DNA of 64,000 nt from Sparassis latifolia (lineage: Eukaryota > Basidiomycota > Agaricomycetes > Polyporales > Sparassidaceae): assembly GCA_018466975.1 (NCBI GenBank), contig CM031561.1:4030001-4094000 (forward strand). Reading direction: 5' to 3'. Position 1 is the stretch's first letter. Every line of letters starts with the position of its first letter. Made by a program: the position numbers and the translations under genes. Below, piece after piece: positions 34,020 through 46,270 of this stretch. The notes under the pieces were generated by a model. That model saw only the letters and a program-made list of their open reading frames with translations, did not search any database and had not been told where the DNA came from.

Positions 34020-34945
34020 GCACCACTGCAGGATGCATTCTGTAGCACTATAAGTGTAGTATAGGTTGTACCATTGTCCAGATGTCAAGCTGAAGTTACC
34101 ATCAGTCGCCTAATCGGGTGACTGTCCCAAAACCTCTGCAGAGGCCTGTGTGATATGTATCATGGGCATGGGGAATGTCCGAAATTTTGTATATGTGGTA
34201 GACATGTATCTATAACATTATTCCATGGCTCATTGGAGCTTACAAAGTTATGCCCCACTAGCTAGAGGGCAGTCTTTGGTGACAAGTGACCGGCGCTTGT
34301 TGCGATGCATGCCAAATCTAGCAATCTGCAGAATGCCGAAGCTCTTCATGTGCATGTCTCAAGGATTCTCTCTTCAGATCTGCAGAATGGCCAGTGAGTA
34401 TCTGTAAAATAAGATGTGAGGGTTGTATCTCCTCAGTATGTTCTACAGAGCAGTGTAAGTGTGCAGGAGAGGGTTCAGAGGCTGCAGACATTGTACTGGA
34501 TAATTTTAATATGCACGGTCAAATGGCAGTAATTCAGTAATTCAAAAACAGATATTTGAGTGTAGATACCATAGTGCAGAGATCGGACTTTGGATGTACA
34601 ACTGCAGAGGTTGTGCTGTAAGAGGTGGGAAGCTGCAGAAAGACAACTTAATGCTGGTTAACGCACGTAGTGGAGAGGAGGACAATATCCGCAGATTTCT
34701 CAAGGAAATTGGAAGACATAATTGCAGACATTTGGGGTCTGCCATCAGAGGGTCTGCAGTCTGTTCTCTGCACCGGATATTCTATAGTCTGTACTCTGCA
34801 CCAGATAGTCTACAGTTTGTCCTCTGCATGAGGATTAGTACACTACGTAGAGTAGTACCCATACAAAGCTATCAACAGATTCTGCGATGAATGCCTTGTA
34901 GATGTACAGGATCCCTTGGACAGTAATAATATGCGCACTGCAGAG
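34020..34945. repeat. CTGCAG-rich zone
   Basis: The palindromic hexamer CTGCAG appears at about 34026, 34135, 34325, 34379, 34483, 34603, 34633, 34755 and 34938, mostly followed by A or G. Random sequence would give less than one in this length. No repeat unit around the hexamers is obvious, so the origin is unclear. Confidence 0.6.
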
Positions 34946-34994
34946 GGATCCGGCTGTCCGGCGGACCCCACAGGCCCGACCTTCATCGCTAGAC

Positions 34995-35075
34995 GGAGAT
35001 GGATTGCGTCCAGGAACGAACTCGTCCATGAAAGTTTCGACAGGAATTCCGAAAACGCGTCCGGCCATCTTGCTG
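34995..35075 (-). pseudogene. Relic of FunK1-type kinase N-terminus
   Basis: The minus strand encodes MAGRVFGIPVETFMDEFVPG, nearly the same as the N-terminal motif of the three larger FunK1 copies in this window (for example MAGRVFEIPVEKFMDEFIPG). Similarity stops right after this motif, and no catalytic domain follows. The block CACGTGACCGCGG near 35207 is shared with the 5' flank of the larger copies, which suggests the relic came from the same duplicated segment. Confidence 0.72.
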
Positions 35076-35589
35076 TCAGAAGCTTTCCTCAATAACCTTC
35101 TGGCTCCGCCGTGAATTGCGTTCAACTAAAAGATTTACCACTATGAGATGTTGACCTTACCACTGGGAATGCACTGAAGTGTTTGAGTTGGCGCCATTCA
35201 AATGGTCACGTGACCGCGGCCTCACGTTCTCTGGTTACGGCTGGGAGAATGCCTCCAGTTCTTTGTGAAGCAAAGGATTACAGCGATTCAAAATTCTATG
35301 TTTGTGGTGTGTGATGGGAGCGCTCTGCGACAAGAGTTAAGCAACAAGGCGGCCGAATGGTTTCTTGACCCCAACTGGGGATGACATGTGGAGAGCATTA
35401 TATAATTACGCCAAATCGGGGAGGTAAGAATGCCCCATATTTCCCTCTTTCGCCTTCAGCATTCCCCATCTCCATAATTTGCCCACCTACCCCTGGACGA
35501 CGACGAACACGACGACAAACATCGCCTAGTCGGCGAGGACAGGAGTGGTTATGTCTGCGCTGAACACCAACGCCTGCAATTCCACCAGA

Positions 35590-37248
35590 ATGCGGCAAGC
35601 AAAGGTATGTTCATCCCGGCCACTCCGTGAGCCCACTCACGGTTGTTCGTAGCGGACATCATCTCCAACAGTCTCACTCTCGCATGAAACATCACCTTCG
35701 GGAGAACCGCCATCTACCCCGTCCCCTCGCGGACGCCCCGCGTCGCGCTACCCGTCCTCACTCGCGCTCGGCGAGCCCGGACGCGTCCCGTTGCACCGGC
35801 GGGGGACGTCCAAGACGTACGAGCGACTTGAAGACCTCCTGCGGGAGGCAGGATACAAAGAGACGCGGATCTTTACTCCAGAGGCCGAGCGTGCTGAGGA
35901 AGGCCGGCGGGGGAGCGTGCGCGGCGGCGTGGACGCCGTCGTGGGTTTTCTTGCTGGGTGGATACCCGGCGCGGGCAAGGGCGAGGACTCGCCCAGCGAA
36001 GACGCAGTCGTGGCGGGTAACTCTGAGATAGGTGAGCCCGTAGCCGAAGAGAACCAGAGTTGGACTCCGCCCTCGCCGCTGGGCCACCGAAGCAGCAGGA
36101 CGGACTATAGCCACAACAAAGGGAAATTGCTGATTTCATCCTCTCCATCTTCCACCACACTCGCGTCCTTGCACAGCTACCGGTCTGCTCACTCGAGTGG
36201 CCGCACGGCGAGCCACATGGGGACGGACGCGCCCCCGCGAGTTATTCAAACCACTTCACAGTCACTACGCCCCCGCGCCTCCGCGTCGGACACGCTTCGC
36301 ACGTATGCGCAAGTCTCTGCAGCGCGTGGGTACCTCAGACACATGGTATCCGCGCCTAACATCCCGAGGCAGCGCCTGCCATTGGCGCGTGATAGCTCTG
36401 CCGACCGTCGGTCAGTATGTCTGGACGAACGCGCACCGCCCGCTCTTCCTGCGCGGTGGTTCGAATCCATATCGAAAGCCGTGCTCGGTTCGGACACCGG
36501 ACGCCCTCACATGGGCGGGCCAGTCCCGTCCTCGTCCCGAGATGAGCGGGCGCGAAGCAGCAAGTTCACACTGTCCGACCGTACGAATCACCCGGCGGTG
36601 GGTCGCGCGTCGGGGCTTCCCCGAGGGCTCTCAGCATACCTGCAGCGCAGCGAGACCGCCCCCGGCGCGGTGAGTACCGCGCAGGTGATGTGTCGCTCTG
36701 CGCCCGCGTCACGTTCGTCGTCGCGCGTCAGGGGGCGCACATCTTTCGGATCCTTCCGCGACCCGCCGCACTCAAGCAAGAGGCGCCAGGGTAAGGGTGG
36801 CGTGCCGATACTCGCAAGCACGCATATCGAGAACGAGTTGTGGGGCTTGCAGTGGGTAGACCGCGGGCGCTTGCTCGTACCGCGGGCAGGCGCGGAAAGT
36901 GTCATCGAGAATCGAGAGGACGAAGAGGAAGAAGAAGATGACGACGACGACGACGACGAAGGCGAACTTGACCTCGCACGCATTCTCGTGCCCCCGAAGC
37001 GCCAGTACTCGATCCAGAGCCTCCGGAAACACCTGCACACGGGACAGCGTCCGCCTAGTCGCGGTGGCGTGCGGGATGACGAGGACGATGATATCGTCGG
37101 CGGACACTGGCGAACGCGGCGCGGGTCCATGGATGAGGGCCAGCATGCATATGCGTGGGCCGCCCTCGGTGCGCCCGGCTTCGAGAGACCGGCGAAGAGG
37201 CGCACTGGCATCCCGCGTGGATGGACGGGCCTCGGGAGGCGGTCGTAG
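35590..37248 (+). CDS. Acidic, Ser/Arg-rich protein of unknown function
   Basis: Two exons, 35590-35604 and 35653-37248, give 536 residues (MRQAK, then RTSSPTVSLSHETSPSGEPP). An early structured-looking part reads TYERLEDLLREAGYKETRIF, followed by GGVDAVVGFLAGWIPGAG, which could be a short amphipathic or membrane-associated segment. The rest is low-complexity, with a Glu/Asp run (EEEEEDDDDDDDEG) near 36915-36965 and a basic C-terminus ending GIPRGWTGLGRRS. The tiny first exon is supported by a good GTATGT donor and TAG acceptor at 35605-35652. I do not recognise the family. Confidence 0.65.
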
Positions 37249-38011
37249 CCGCGACGCATTTCACTTACAGCAACGACGCCCTTCCTTTCCGCGAGACTCT
37301 TCACGCCTTGACTTGACTCAATCATGGATCATGCACTCTAGGCTTCCTACACTCGGCATTACACTCATTTTTAATACTGTATCGGCATCCTGCTTCATAT
37401 CATTCTGGATCCACTTCACGTCACTTCACTTCGTCGGCGCTTCAAAGCTTCATCGCCGACTCATCAGCACATCACACATTACACGATACACTGCACAATC
37501 ACTTATAATCGGTACAGTAACACGTTCGTTCCGCGTCTGCAGGTAAAATCGAATTGGCGGAAGATGTTCGACCCCTTGTTCATGCATAGGGGCGAGGTTG
37601 TTGTGTATGGTACTACCAATATTACTTAGATCGCATCGCATTGCGTACCTTACTGTATATCCATTTTATTTAACATTGGGACTCAAGCACTTGACACGTC
37701 TGTGCACACAGACCTGGCGTGTTATAGCCAATACACCGTGTCTCACGGTCTCATAACAACCGGAAACCATGGGTGCCTAGAGGCGCTAGGAAGCCTAGCA
37801 CCTTGCTCTGTTGGACTCAAATAGCACCCAATATATATTCATTCCTGGCAACTGCACAACGTGAAGGTTCCTCGGACAAGACAGCAGGGAAGCATACGTG
37901 AGGATCAAAGCTAACAATAACAATGAGGCTAGATGAATGAGGATACCAGCTCCGAATTTCCTGAACATCCGGCGAACCTTGATACCTGGACCACTGCAAA
38001 ACCCACATCCT

Positions 38012-40908
38012 CTACTCCACCTCCTCTGGCACGGATGGGAGAACAGAACCAAGTCCAGAACCAAGTCCAGAGTCCACCATGCGACGCATAGAGCGGGTCT
38101 CTATACTGCGTGTATGGGTGGATGGTGTTTTCCGTGCCCGCTTAGGCCGCTCTCCGAGAAGAGAGTTGCAAGACTTGCCTTTGCTTTCTCTAGACCCAAC
38201 CGAAACAGAATTTCGTACAGGAGCGAATGAGGCGAATTGATTATCGACCTTGTCTGTTACCCATTCATAAGCGCTGTCCTTGAGAACGACCGTAAAGGCG
38301 CCCTTAATCAGTCGGTGAGTCGACAAAGTTGCGCGGGGGACGAGTGAGTCGGCCGCCGGGGCAACAGGCGACAAGTCCTCAGGGTCCGATTCCTCTAGTT
38401 GTAGGTTCAATATTCTTCTGCGCCGTCGTAGCGGAGCCGGCTGAGGCGTTTCGGGTTGGGCTTTCTGGAGTTTGAGAGCGGCCATGTCGACAGTCTTGTA
38501 ATGCTCATGGCAAAGCTCCATGAGCTTCTCGAGAAGGCTGCTGAGCCCACCCTTGACGGACAATATGAAAGGTACTTCTGCCGATCTCGTATCTGTTGGA
38601 GTTTTTCGTTCCCACCCAGGTCGTAGCCATCGACACGGGACCACTGATCATAGGTATCAGCGATATGTTTCTGCAGTGAATCGTCTGTACGGAGACTGTG
38701 CCGATACCATTTCAGGGCCAGCCAGTTCACGACGTGCATAAACGATTCCAGATCGTCCGAGACTTCGTAGCGTTTTCTCGGGAATTGAAGTAGTAATGCT
38801 GACATGAACTGCCACGTTCCCTGGGAGAGCAGCGTCAGCCCATACCAGACACTACTCAGTATAGTCAAACTCACGGAACGCGTCTTCTGGGTAGGCCCGC
38901 CATCCAACTCGTCCTCATATTTGCAGAGGTCCCAGTCATTCAAAAACCCTTTGATAAGCCTTTCACCAACCCCGTGATACCCTGGATCATCGGGATCTTC
39001 ATCGGCCAAGATATTGCCAATGCTCACATCTCGATGTAGTACATGAGCCTTCTCCCAAGCTTGACAGTGAGCTATAAGGCAAAGGATGAGAATATATACA
39101 CATAGATTAACCTTCAACGTACCATCAAGTGCGCAATAAATTACCCCAATCATCTCCTCAGAGTCTTCGTGGTCGTCCAATGGACGACCAACTTCCTTCA
39201 CCACCAGCCGGTAATGGATCCGACCAAGCAACGATCCACCGAACTCTTGCGTGCGCGTCCGCTGTAGATGGTCGCTAGTTTGGCCGACGTCACCACCACA
39301 CAGAAGAGTCGCAATGTTCGAGACATCATGCTTGTACAGACGTTCGTATACCTCGCGCTCCGGATGTATCTTCGACGAGTCGGGCCGCCATGTATCCTTT
39401 AGGAATGCCAGCCTTCCCGTTTCCATGTCGTAGGCCACATATCCTCGTGTAGCACGGCCCGTAGGTGAGTGCGCCGCAAATCGTGGGCGACCGATGAGGA
39501 AATATCGTACAGGCTCCGACGTGGACGTGTCATCAGGGTGAAGAGAGGAATTGGAAGCCTCTGAGGGAAGCGCGGCGCTATCATCGAGGGATGCAGAGTC
39601 AGAAGGAGACTGGGGAGTAGAATTGGAAGTGGGCATGGATTGGCCAGCAGATCTAGCATCCTTGCGCAGGGCCTCACTATCCACGAGGTCCTTCGCATAA
39701 AATGCGACTTTGTATATAGGCCACTTTGGCGACATCGCTTCGGCCAGACATTGCTGGTGGTAATCGTTCAGCCTGCCCCTGCAACTAGCCATGAGCGAGA
39801 CCTCCGCCGGTGTAGCAGCAACAACAGTCGGATCATATCCAAGCTGAGCATGCGACATGTGTCCCACTCTGTAGATGAACGTCTGCAATGTGCCATCCGT
39901 CACGTAATTGAATGGCTCCGACACAATCGCCCCGACCCGGTCCCACCGCACCAGGCGCGCAGAATATCTGTAGACATACACCATAAAGCAGAATTCCCGG
40001 TGCTGGGCAAGGAGAACCTTCGACGCGTAATCCGCAATTTGACCCATCGCATTGACACTCCGGACAGGTGATTTCTTCTCGGGTTTCAGAAACTCGAACG
40101 CTGACAATGTATGATCAATCTTGAGCTCGATTGGGATGCACAGGCGCTGCCAGCAGACCCTGGCCAGATGTTTATGTCGATCCTTCGCGCACTTGCTCCC
40201 CTCGACATCTGCAGCAGTGAGCTCGTAGTCCCTAACCGCTTCCGGAGTATTTCGATAGATTGACACATCCGGTCGCACTACAGAACTGGGGCCCATCAGT
40301 TTCGCCCCGTCTTCGGTCTTATCACCCCAGTCTGCCGTGTCCCGCGCGATGAGACGGTTGGCCCTGAACTTGTTTAACACTAAGTTCACAGCTTCGCACT
40401 GAATATATACTCAGTGGATCTGTTGAACATGAAAAGGGGAAGTGCTCACGAAACCAGGATACATTAGTGATTCCTTTGTAATCTGGTCCACGTCTTTGAA
40501 TTTACTCTTCCACTTGCCCGTTTCTTTCCTAGGCAGAGTCCAATTCCGTCCGGGAACGAACTCGTCCATAAATTTCTCTACCGGGATCTCGAAGACGCGT
40601 TCCGCCATCTCGTCACCAAGAGCCAACCTCAATTCCAACACTGTATCCTGCTTGGCGGAGAATTGTTGCCGACTGGAAGGTTTACCACTACGGGGGGTCG
40701 ACTTGATCTCCGGGACGTCCTGCGCTGAGGGTTCAGGTCGGAGAGGAGGGGTAGTGGGCGGTGGTCCAGGTTCGTCGGCTGCAGCAGCCTTAGAATTCGA
40801 GGGAGTAGCCTTAGAATTCGACGCAGTAGCCTTAGAATTCGACGCAGTAGCCTTAGAATTCGATACAGTAGCCTGTCGAGATTTTCGCTGTGAACGATAA
40901 CGAGGCAT
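38012..40908 (-). pseudogene. FunK1-type fungal protein kinase, copy 1 (frame disrupted near 38580)
   Basis: Minus-strand gene starting MPRYRSQRKSRQ with a four-fold SNSKAT repeat, then RVFEIPVEKFMDEFVPGRN, IARDTADWGDKTEDGAKLMG, VCWQRLCIPIELKIDHTLSA and the kinase core. VAYDMETGRLAFLKDTWRP carries the likely ATP-site Lys, and the catalytic loop is HRDVSIGNIL followed by LNDWDLCKYED. This is the FunK1 (Pkinase_fungal) pattern. Introns lie near 40450-40395, 39112-39065 and 38890-38820. Compared with copies 2 and 3, the plus strand has two extra T residues (about 38579 and 38587). After QQIR the reading frame is lost and ends at 38407, while the ancestral frame (GGLSSLLEKLMELCHEHYKT) continues to a stop at 38012. 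The catalytic core is intact, so a protein with an altered C-terminus could still be made. Confidence 0.78.
40785..40875 (-). repeat. 21-bp coding minisatellite in FunK1 copy 1
   Basis: Four near-identical copies of a 21-base unit (containing GAATTCGACGCAGTAGCC) encode SNSKATA-type repeats at the N-terminus of kinase copy 1. The unit is absent from copies 2 and 3, so the array arose or expanded after duplication, or was lost from the others. Confidence 0.8.
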
Positions 40909-42296
40909 TGAGGAAAGGAGGAACGTACGGTTCGAAATGAGGATGCGGCCTATATATCGCCGACACCTGAGGCCACGCAGGATTCTCCATTGTTCTCAGC
41001 CTCTGAGGCCATCAGAGTCAAAAGTCCCAATATGCTCACCTCAATGTAACGGCCTAATCCGGTTTGATGAATGAACAGCCGCACAGCCACTTCCTGAAAA
41101 GTAAAATGACTGGTTCTCCCTAGGGTTCAATATTGAACTTGAGGCCGCCACTGGCGTTGAGTCGAACATGCACGTGACCGCGGCAGCAATTTGAAGTTCG
41201 CTACAAAGTCTGTTGTGCGTTTGAATCGAACTCCATGCAAATATTTACAGAGACTAGAATTACGTGGGGACCCACTCGAGCACGAACTTGGGTGTTTTGC
41301 TGCACTATGATGCCTGCAGCGCCAGTGATTTCGCACGTCTCCGCTCAAGCGAGATGACACAGTGAGTCATCTGGAGATTTTTGGGAACATCCGTATAAAT
41401 GCCTTAGAGATCGACATTTTTAAAAAAGTTTTCTCACACGATTGTTCCGACTTCCTGCAGCAAACCAGATCTAGTTTGAGTTCGGCTTGGTGGGCCTCCT
41501 CGAGTACTATTGTTACTCCGGTAATGCAATTGTGATTGCATCTCCGCTACCTACCCTCAAATCAAGGCCAATTTGCCTCAAACTTCTTCACACTGAATAT
41601 ACAACGTCTGAAGCACCTTCTGCGGCACTTTCGATTTCTTCTCCTCATATTGCGCGATCACAAGACCAAACGCAGACTCCTTTGCGTGCAAGTGTGCTGA
41701 ATCTGTCACGTCTGAATGCAAGTCACCTATTCCAAGCCCCGCCGGAGTTGTATATTCAAGTTGCACGGACAAGACATTTGGGATTACGGACATCTATTCT
41801 CTTTTTTTTCAGATATTCGGCGCAGCAGAACACAAAATTGCGCGACTAGGCAATCTAGGCCTGTTGCAAAACGATACTACCCCGGGCTTGGCCCCCATCG
41901 ACATCTTCCAGTTCATCTGAAGGGCCCACTTGATGCACAAGGACAATGCCAGCAAACGAGAAATCGATAGGCGTTCTCGCGCTCGGCATTATCGTCCAAA
42001 TGACAAGACCACCTCAGCCAAAGCGGCACTGCGGCAGCAGTCAGAAAGACAACGGGAAAATATGAGCCCGGCTACACAACCTCTTTACACTCCGGCTGCG
42101 ACGACGTGTATCTACTACATATTTCACTACCCCCGAAACCCATCGAGTTTGCGTGAAATATACAGCTGCTCGGACACTATCGCAGAAGAAACACGATCGG
42201 AGACAGGCAGATCGGGCGCGGACAGCGATCACAGATCTGGGTCAAACACTGGCAGATTGGTAACACGACCCGCAATCCGCTACAGCTTAGCTCGCC

Positions 42297-45200
42297 GACT
42301 CAGTCATGGACCGTGCCCCTAGGGTTACTACACTCGGCATTACATTCATTTTTAATCCTGTATTGGCATCCTGCTCCATATCATTCTGGATCCACTTCAT
42401 GTCACTTCACTTCGTCGGCGCTTCAATGCTCCATCACCGACTCAGCAGCACATCACACATTACACGATACACTGCGCAATCACTTATAATCGGTACAGTA
42501 ACACGTTCGTTCCGCCTCTGCAGGTAAAATCGAATTGGCGGAAGATGTTCAACCCCTTCCTTGTTCATGCATAGGGCGAGGTTGTTGTGTATGGTACTAT
42601 AAATATTACTTAGATCGCATCGCATTGCGTAGCTTATTGTATATCCATTTTATTTAACATTGGGACTCAAGCGCTTGACATGTCTGTGCCTAGGGTACTA
42701 TAGCCAATACACAGCGTCTCACTGTCTTATCAGCGGGAAACCATGGATGCTTAGAGGCGCTTGGAAGCATAGCACGTTGTTGCTGTTGGACTGAGATAGC
42801 ATCGACATATATTCACTCCTGGCAACTACAGAACCTTAGACAAAACAGCAGGGAGGCATACATGGCAATCAAAGCTAACAATAACAATGAGGCTAAGCGA
42901 ACGAGGATACCAGCTCCGAACTTCCTGAATGTCCGGCGAACCTTGACACCTGGACCACCGCAAAACCCACAGCCCCTACTCCACCTCCTCTGGCACCGAT
43001 TCCAGAACAGAACCAGCTCCAGAGTCCACCGTGCGACGCATAGAGCGGGTCTCTATCCAACAGAAACAGAATTTCGTACAGGACCGAATGAGGCGAATTG
43101 ATTCTCGATCTTGTCTGTCACCCATTCATAAGCACTGTCCTCGAGAACGTCTGCAAAGGCGTCCATAATCAGTCGGTGAGTCGACAAAGTTGCGCGGGGG
43201 ACCTTTGAGTCACCCGCCGTGCGCTTATCAGCCACCGGTGTAACAGGGGACGAGTCCTCAAGGTCCGATTCCTCTAGTTGTAGCCTGAGGTTAAAGATTC
43301 TTTTGCGTCGTTGTCGCGGAACCGGCTGAGGCGTTTCGGGTTGGGTTTTCCGGAGTCTGAGAGCGGCCATATCGACAGTCTTGTAATGTTCATGGCAAAG
43401 CTCCATGAGCTTCTCGAGAAGGCTGCTGAGTCCACCCTTGACGGACAACATAAAAGGCACTTCGCCGATCCGTATCTGTTGGAGTTTTTGGTGCCCACCC
43501 ACATCGTAGCCATCAAAAAGGGACCGCTTATTGTAAGTATCAGCGATATGTTGCTGCAGCGTTGTTGTTAGACGGAGACGGTGCCGATACCATTTCAGGG
43601 CCAGCCAGTTCACGACGTGCATAAACGACTCCAGATCATCCGAAACTTCGTGGCGCTTTTTCGGGAATTGAAGTAGTAATGCTGACATGAATTGCCACGT
43701 TCCCTAGGGGAGTGATGTTAGCCCGCGCACGACACTCTGCAATAAAGTCAAACCCACTGAACGCGTCTCCTGGGGAGTCCCGCCGCTATCCAACTCGTCC
43801 TCATATTTGCAGAGGTCCAAGTCATTCAAAAACCCTTTGATAGACCCTGGACCAACCCCATACCCTGGATCATCGGGATCCTCATCGGCCAAGATATTGC
43901 CAATGCTCACATCTCGATGCAGTACACGAGCCTTCTCCCAAGCCTGACAGCGAGCTGCAAGGCAGAAGATGAGAATATATACACATAGATTGATGTTCAA
44001 CGTACCATCAAGCGCACAATAAATTACCCGAATCATCTCCTCACAGTCTTTGTGGTCGTCGAATGGACGACCAACTTCCTTCACGACCAGCCGGTAATGG
44101 ATCCGACCTAGAAGCGATCCGCCGGACTCTTGCGTGCGCGTCCGCTGTGGCTTGTTTCTAGTTGAGCCGACGTCGCCACCACACGGAAGAGCCGCGATGT
44201 TCGAGACATCATGCTTGTACAGACGTTCATATACCTCACGCTCCGGGTGTGTCTTCGACGAGTTGGGCCGCCACGTATCCTTCAAGAACACCAGCCTTCC
44301 CGTTTCCATGTCGTACGCCATATATCTCCGTGTAGCACGGCCTGTAGGCGAACGGGCCGCAAATTGCGGGCGTCCGATCAGGAAATGCCGTACAGGTTTC
44401 GCTATGGTCATGTCATCAGAGTTAAGAGGGGTATTGGAAGCAGGGAGGACCTCTGAAGCAGGCATAGAGTTGTCATTAACAGATGCGGAGCAGGAGAAAG
44501 AGGGTGAATCGGAATCGGACCTAGATGCTGAATCGGCAGTAGACCTAGCAGCCTTGCGCAGGGCCTCGCTGTCGACAAGGTCCTTCGCATAGACTGTGAC
44601 TTTGTGTATATGGCAATTTGGTGACATCACTTCGTCGAGACATTGCTTGTGGTAGTCGTTCAGCTTGTCCCTGCAACTAGTCATGAGCTTTACCTCCGCG
44701 GGCGTAGCAGCGACAACAGTCGGGTCATATCCAAGCTCAGCATCTGACATGTGGCCCACTCTGTAAAAAAAGTCTGCAATGCGCGACCCTTCACGTAGCT
44801 GAATGGCTCGGACACAATCGCCCCAACACGGTCCCACCGCACCAGGCGCGCAAGAGATTTGAAGATATAGACCATAAGACAGAATTCGCGGTGCTGGGCA
44901 AGGAGAATCCTCGAGACGTAATCCGCGATTTGTTCCATGGTGTCCTCGCTTCGAACGGGCGAATTTTTCTCGGGTTCCAGAAACTCGAACGCTGACAATG
45001 TATGATCGATCTTGAGTTCGATTGGTACGCACAGATGCTGCCACGAGACCCTTGCCAAATGTCTTTTCCGATACTTTGAGCAAGGAACCCCTCGAGCTCT
45101 GCATTACTGAGCACATAGTCTCTAGCCGCCTCGGGAGTATTTTGATAAATTGATATGCTGGGCCGTACAGGCTTGGAGCTGTGGCCCATCAATTTGGCCA

Positions 45201-46270
45201 TGCCCTCGGTCTTATCAGGCCAGTCTGCAGTGTCGCACGCAATGAGAGGCCTGAAATTGGCTTTGCCTAATATGAAGTTCACAGTTTCACACTGAATATA
45301 TAGTCAGTGAACCTGTAAATCAGGAATAGAGGAAATGCTTACGAAATCAGGGTAGATTTCTGCCTCCTTTTTCTTCGAGTTCACTGCTTTAAATTTACCC
45401 TTCCACTTGCCAGTATCTTTCTTAGAGAAGGTCAGATGAGGTCCAGGAACGAACTCCTCCATAAACGCCTTGACGGGGATCTCGAAGACGCGTCCGACTC
45501 CAGCCATCTCCTTGCCAAGAGCGTCCCTCAGTTCCAGCGCTTTATCTTGCTTGGTGGCGAATGTTTGCGACCTGGAAGATTTAATACGGCAGGGCTAAGG
45601 GGCAAGCTTTGTTTCGGGATTTGCGCGATGCGAACTGAGGCCTGAGGGTTCAACGTTCAATATTGAACCGCCACAGGTGGCGTTGAGTCGAACACACACG
45701 TGACCGCAGCACCATCATTCCGGGGCTAACTTGAAAACTACAAGGAGATCTACTCAAACGCTAGCTCGAGTGTTCTAAACTATAGCCCGCAGCACAAGGG
45801 ATTTTGCACGCATAAATGCATTACAGGTGTTTAGTTTTCTCACATGTTCAAGCTTGGACCTCCTGCCGCGGGCCGGATCTGGTTTGAGGTCTTGTCGGAC
45901 ATTAACCCGGCCGTCAGTTGGCAAGGAACCGAACATCACGCACTGTTTGGCCCCCACTGGCATCTTCCGGTTCGTCCGAAGTGTCCGCTTGAGGCACAAG
46001 GCTAACTGAGAGAATTGCCAGCTAAATCCAGAAATGTTATTCTACTTTCTACGGCCCCATGCACGTACGTATCCACTGCAAAGACAACGAGAAATTACGA
46101 TCCCACTGGCAGCTAAACAGGGTACACAGCCTCTTTACACCCCGGCTGCGACGATGCGTATCCACCACTTACTGCCCTGCCCTATTGCGCGCGGACGCTG
46201 ATCGCAGAGGGGAACACGATCGGAGACGGGCAGATCGGGCGCGGACAGCGATCACCAGATCGAGGGTGGC
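42297..46270. repeat. Segmental duplication, unit B (with FunK1 copy 2)
   Basis: Second, shorter unit of the direct tandem duplication, beginning at GACTCAGTCATGGA and ending after the same CAGATCGGGCGCGGACAGCG block (about 46225-46250). It follows unit A almost immediately (about 40 bases between). No terminal inverted repeats or target-site duplication were found at the unit ends. Confidence 0.8.
43053..45507 (-). pseudogene. FunK1-type fungal protein kinase, copy 2 (frameshifted)
   Basis: The longest start available is MAGVGRVFEIPVKAFMEEF (ATG at 45507), because the upstream Ser-rich region of copy 1 is missing or out of frame. The kinase core is clearly related to copy 1: LVFLKDTWRPNSSKTHPERE, HRDVSIGNIL, LNDLDLCKYEDELD. 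Two frame changes interrupt it. One is near 45080, between ELEG and RHLARVSWQ-equivalent sequence. The other is in a run of seven T (44766-44772 on the complement), where one extra base would restore FFYRVGHMSDAELGYDP. The C-terminus stops at 43053, because about 100 bases present in copy 1 are deleted after SVSVG. The T-run shift could be a sequencing error, but the first shift and the deletion point to decay. Confidence 0.78.

Larger units (their letters stand above)
33681..35589. other. Gene-poor stretch with CTGCAG-rich zone and FunK1 relic
   Basis: About 1.9 kb with no intact gene. Near 33925-33960 a nonamer like TCCGCCGGA is repeated three times. From about 34020 to 34945 the hexamer CTGCAG occurs nine times. 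A short kinase relic lies near 35000-35070. Confidence 0.5.
37316..42260. repeat. Segmental duplication, unit A (with FunK1 copy 1)
   Basis: Direct repeat of unit B (42297-46270). Similarity begins near GACTCAATCATGGA and runs through a shared 3' flank, the kinase gene and the shared 5' flank, to the block CAGATCGGGCGCGGACAGCG near 42210-42229. In one aligned 94-base stretch (from about 37350 and 42332) I count five differences. Unit A has about 350 extra bases near 41495-41840 that are absent from B. Boundaries are approximate. Confidence 0.8.

Noticed and set aside
36463..36473. tRNA B-box-like sequence GGTTCGAATCC
   Set aside because: The flanking bases cannot form a T-stem or acceptor stem, and it lies inside the coding exon of the 35.6-37.2 kb gene.
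37316..46270. FunK1 duplication units as a DNA transposon
   Set aside because: No inverted repeats or target-site duplications were found at the unit ends, and no transposase is present; a segmental duplication explains it.
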